DNA from: a virus
Length of the DNA: 64,000 bases
Virus record (IMG/VR): IMGVR_UViG_3300029922_000038
Coordinates: 25,353-89,352 of that record
Reading direction: 5' to 3' (one strand)
Made by a program: the position numbers and the translations under genes. Position 1 is the first letter of the stretch; every line of letters starts with the position of its first letter. The notes beneath the pieces are model-generated. The model was not told the origin of the DNA, made no database searches, and saw only the letters and a list, made by a program, of their open reading frames with translations. Positions 62,298-64,000 of the stretch are shown one piece after another.

Positions 62298-62432
62298 ATG
62301 AATATTGAAACTATCATACTTGCTATAGACAGGTTAACTAATCTATATAAAGCTTATATGGAGTATAACGCTTTTGATGAAGCTAAAGCTATTAGAGAGA
62401 AGATAAATGAACTTGTATATCTAATTAAGTAA
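62298..62432 (+). CDS. Small helical protein, 44 aa
   Basis: ATG 62298 to TAA 62432, 7 bp after the Tad2-like gene. A single amphipathic, helix-rich chain (LAIDRLTNLYKAYM, AKAIREKINELVYL). It ends just before the hairpin at 62438. Unknown function. Confidence 0.55.
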   Translation: MNIETIILAIDRLTNLYKAYMEYNAFDEAKAIREKINELVYLIK

Positions 62433-62437
62433 CCTTT

Positions 62438-62479
62438 TCAAACTCCAGATAAAAATAATTAAGAATTTATTTGGAGTTT
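62438..62479 (+). terminator. Long hairpin after the 44-aa gene
   Basis: AAACTCCAGATAAA pairs with TTTATTTGGAGTTT (14 bp, one G.U that is a true pair only in + strand RNA) around a 12-nt A/T loop. No U-run follows directly. It probably ends or protects the Tad2 operon transcript. Confidence 0.6.
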
Positions 62480-62501
62480 ATAATACTTCATACTATATTT
62501 G
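62470..62501 (+). promoter_or_regulatory. Promoter before the structured RNA region
   Basis: TTTG (62470-62473), 20-nt spacer, TATATTTG (62494-62501) followed by TAC: a near-consensus Bacteroidetes promoter. No gene starts for over 400 bp downstream, so the first product is probably non-coding RNA. Confidence 0.65.
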
Positions 62502-62507
62502 TACAAT

Positions 62508-62760
62508 ATTTCTTTAAAGGTTATAGCTGAAACCTTCCCCAAATAGGCAAAACTTCTATCTCGGTGTCAATAGTAGAGTGGTTGGATAGGATAAAGCTAC
62601 ATGTTTGGTGGTAATGATCTATACTACTTTGTACCTGCATAGTTCAAACAAGGTTTAATAGTAAACAATCTAAACTATATTGACCACCCAACTCTACAGC
62701 CTTTGGGCCTAAGCTGTATATCCTTACAAGGGTTAAATGAGTTGTTTCCTTAGGCCCATT
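62508..62760 (+). ncRNA. Structured non-coding RNA candidate A
   Basis: No reading frame. Nested pairings: hairpin AAGGTT/AACCTT (about 62517-62536); long-range CCCAAA-ta-GGC (62538-62548) with GCCTTTGGG (62699-62707); inside it GTAGAGT (62573-62579) with ACTCTAC (62691-62697) and ACTTTGT/ACAAGGT with one G.U. GGGCCTAAG (62705-62713) pairs with CTTAGGCCC (62749-62757) and competes for the GGG of the long-range helix, so two exclusive folds are possible. The rest of the gap to 62925 is A+T-rich with no further signal except the hairpin at 62887. Confidence 0.6.
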
Positions 62761-62886
62761 CCTTTAACACCATGAATAGATAATTACTTCTATTACAATA
62801 ATTTAAACTAAAATACATATAGAATATTATATAATATAATATTTCTGATATACATATAACATAGTAGTGAAAAGAGGGGAGAACCA

Positions 62887-62909
62887 TTTAAGCACACTAT
62901 GCTTAAAAT
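62887..62909 (+). promoter_or_regulatory. Leader hairpin before the 98-aa gene
   Basis: TTTAAGCA and TGCTTAAA form an 8-bp hairpin with a CACTA loop, ending 17 bp before the ATG at 62926. It could affect translation or be a protein-binding site. Confidence 0.5.
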
Positions 62910-62925
62910 TTAAAATAACAGAAAT

Positions 62926-63222
62926 ATGACTATTAAAACAAGAAAGAAGAAAGTAATATTTAACAAGTTTGATGCAGATATTCAATTCTTAAACCCTAAT
63001 AGGCCTTTACCAAGATATATCTTATCCTATGATGATAAACAATTATTAAAAGACTCTCTATATCTATTCTATAAAGCATTTAGTAGTAAAACTGAAAAAT
63101 GCTTCGTTAAACAAGAAGATAGAACCTACAGATTTCATGATGATGAGTTTTTTAGATTATGTGGAGAAGAATACTATAATAATGTAGGTATATCACCTAA
63201 ACATAGAAAATTTATTAGATAA
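62926..63222 (+). CDS. Unknown protein, 98 aa
   Basis: Basic protein beginning TIKTRKKKVIFNKFD and ending SPKHRKFIR; contains RPLPRYILSYDD and YRFHDDEFFRLCGEEYY. Codon use matches the phage. It sits alone between two gene-free structured regions. Not recognised. Confidence 0.6.
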   Translation: MTIKTRKKKVIFNKFDADIQFLNPNRPLPRYILSYDDKQLLKDSLYLFYKAFSSKTEKCFVKQEDRTYRFHDDEFFRLCGEEYYNNVGISPKHRKFIR

Positions 63223-63282
63223 AAATTTTTATAGTAAAAATATTTTTTACCCAAAATTATATACACAAGATTCTATTAAGCA

Positions 63283-63987
63283 GAATGCACGTCCTTATTT
63301 AATCCCCCACTTAATTTTGAGGTTGTGCATAGGGGTATCCCTATTTCATTGGTGTTTTTCACCAGTGTAAGCATTCCTTTAGCCTTTAGATGATAGATAA
63401 ACAGTAGGTTTCCAATGGTAGAATTGGGTAATCACAAAGCTCCTACTGGTTTATTAATAGGTATCTCAAGTGAAGCTTGAAATTAAAGCTGCACCTATTA
63501 TGAACTATCTATCATCTATTGGCTTTCTTATTTGAATATTGTATCCAGAATCTGTAATAATACCACAGATATAAGCTATGTTGATAACATACTCTGGATA
63601 TTTAGTTATATTACTTGACATGGTAGTAGGGTTAGCATTTCTCTTTACTAAAATGCAATATTAATTAGGTTGAAATACCTAATAGGTGTAACTGCAAATT
63701 ACCTGACTTCTAATCAGGGTTATAATCAGTACCAGTTACACCTTTATTATATTATATACAGCAAGTATCATCTGTATATCCTTATTGAGATACATTAGTT
63801 ATCTCTTTATTATATATTTTATATCTTAGGATATTTAATGGTAATATTGAGATAACTATTTCTATTGAATTAAGATTGTGAAAGTCTATAACTAATTGAG
63901 AGTTAGGGAAAGAGAGTTGATTATCTAAAGATTTACATTAACTTTTAGTATGTAAGTGATTGATGAACAGCTTCATTACCTAACTCT
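63283..63987 (+). ncRNA. Large structured non-coding RNA candidate B
   Basis: No gene in 63223-64000. Helices in order: GAATGC/GCATTC (63283/63371) around hairpins 63329-63344 and 63350-63364; a 13-bp stem (63387-63399/63506-63518) enclosing arms 63402-63448 and 63455-63500; a three-way junction (8 bp 63542-63549/63593-63600 with two 6-bp hairpins); hairpins 63635-63656 and 63664-63683; an 11-bp stem 63684-63694/63733-63743 with an anticodon-like arm; hairpin 63754-63779; a 10-bp stem 63796-63805/63849-63858; a 9-bp stem 63899-63907/63979-63987 enclosing hairpins. It may run past the window. Size and phage/tRNA context recall GOLLD- or ROOL-type RNAs, not proven. Confidence 0.6.
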
Positions 63988-64000
63988 TACTTAGTTTTCT

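Noticed and set aside
63252-63259. Leftward promoter TAATTTTG
   Set aside because: It would only transcribe antisense to the 98-aa gene, and such 8-mers are frequent in A+T-rich DNA.
63387-63518. Cloverleaf as a tRNA gene
   Set aside because: The 13-bp closing stem, arm lengths and loop sequences do not fit tRNA geometry, and no anticodon arm is present.
1-64000. Alternative genetic code with TAG or TGA reassigned, as in some crAss-like phages
   Set aside because: TAA, TGA and TAG all act as sensible stops here (for example TAG at 12636, and the - strand ends at 40050, 43779 and 47018), and no gene needs readthrough of TAG or TGA.

Overview
The window is a contiguous A+T-rich stretch of a tailed-phage genome. 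The best fit is a crAss-like phage (Crassvirales) of a Bacteroidetes host. Three things point this way: a giant protein carrying the DFDID active-site motif of crAss-like virion RNA polymerases, sitting beside large muzzle/cargo-type proteins; a TerL-portal-MCP structural block; and promoters of the Bacteroidetes type (TAnnTTTG), with little sign of Shine-Dalgarno leaders. All genes read in the standard bacterial code. The species is not identifiable from sequence alone.

Region 1 (1-14.2 kb, + strand) is a run of closely packed early/middle genes. It opens with a Toprim primase. A ubiquitin-conjugation-like cassette follows: a beta-grasp protein with its own terminator, an E2-like protein, a JAB/JAMM peptidase and a ThiF/E1-like adenylyltransferase. 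The JAB gene is split inside its zinc-binding motif by a group I intron that carries a LAGLIDADG endonuclease. After this come a RusA-like resolvase, a PD-(D/E)XK nuclease, a 3D/DPBB cell-wall protein, a GroES-like co-chaperonin, a MazG-like pyrophosphohydrolase, a DUF1599 protein, a NUMOD1 protein and many small unknown genes. The run ends in small membrane proteins.

Region 2 (14.2-61.0 kb, - strand) is the virion and lysis block, convergent with region 1 at a strong bidirectional terminator (14336-14361). In transcription order (right to left) it holds small regulators (wHTH, ParB-like), putative TerS, TerL, portal, scaffold-like protein, MCP, head/neck and fibre proteins, a collar-domain fibre, two holin-like proteins, a metallophosphoesterase, a GH19 endolysin, a mosaic 920-aa tail fibre, ring/connector proteins with a PQ-loop membrane protein among them, a 1442-aa muzzle-like protein, two cargo-type proteins and the 4730-aa vRNAP/metallopeptidase giant.

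Region 3 (61.0-64.0 kb, + strand) starts at a divergent promoter pair. It encodes a mini-zincin, a degenerate tRNA-Phe, a Tad2-like (DUF2829) anti-Thoeris protein and small genes. It also contains about 1.2 kb without genes that is packed with long complementary helices. I read this as one or two structured non-coding RNAs. This region, the intron-split JAB gene and its conjugation-like neighbours are the most interesting parts of the window.
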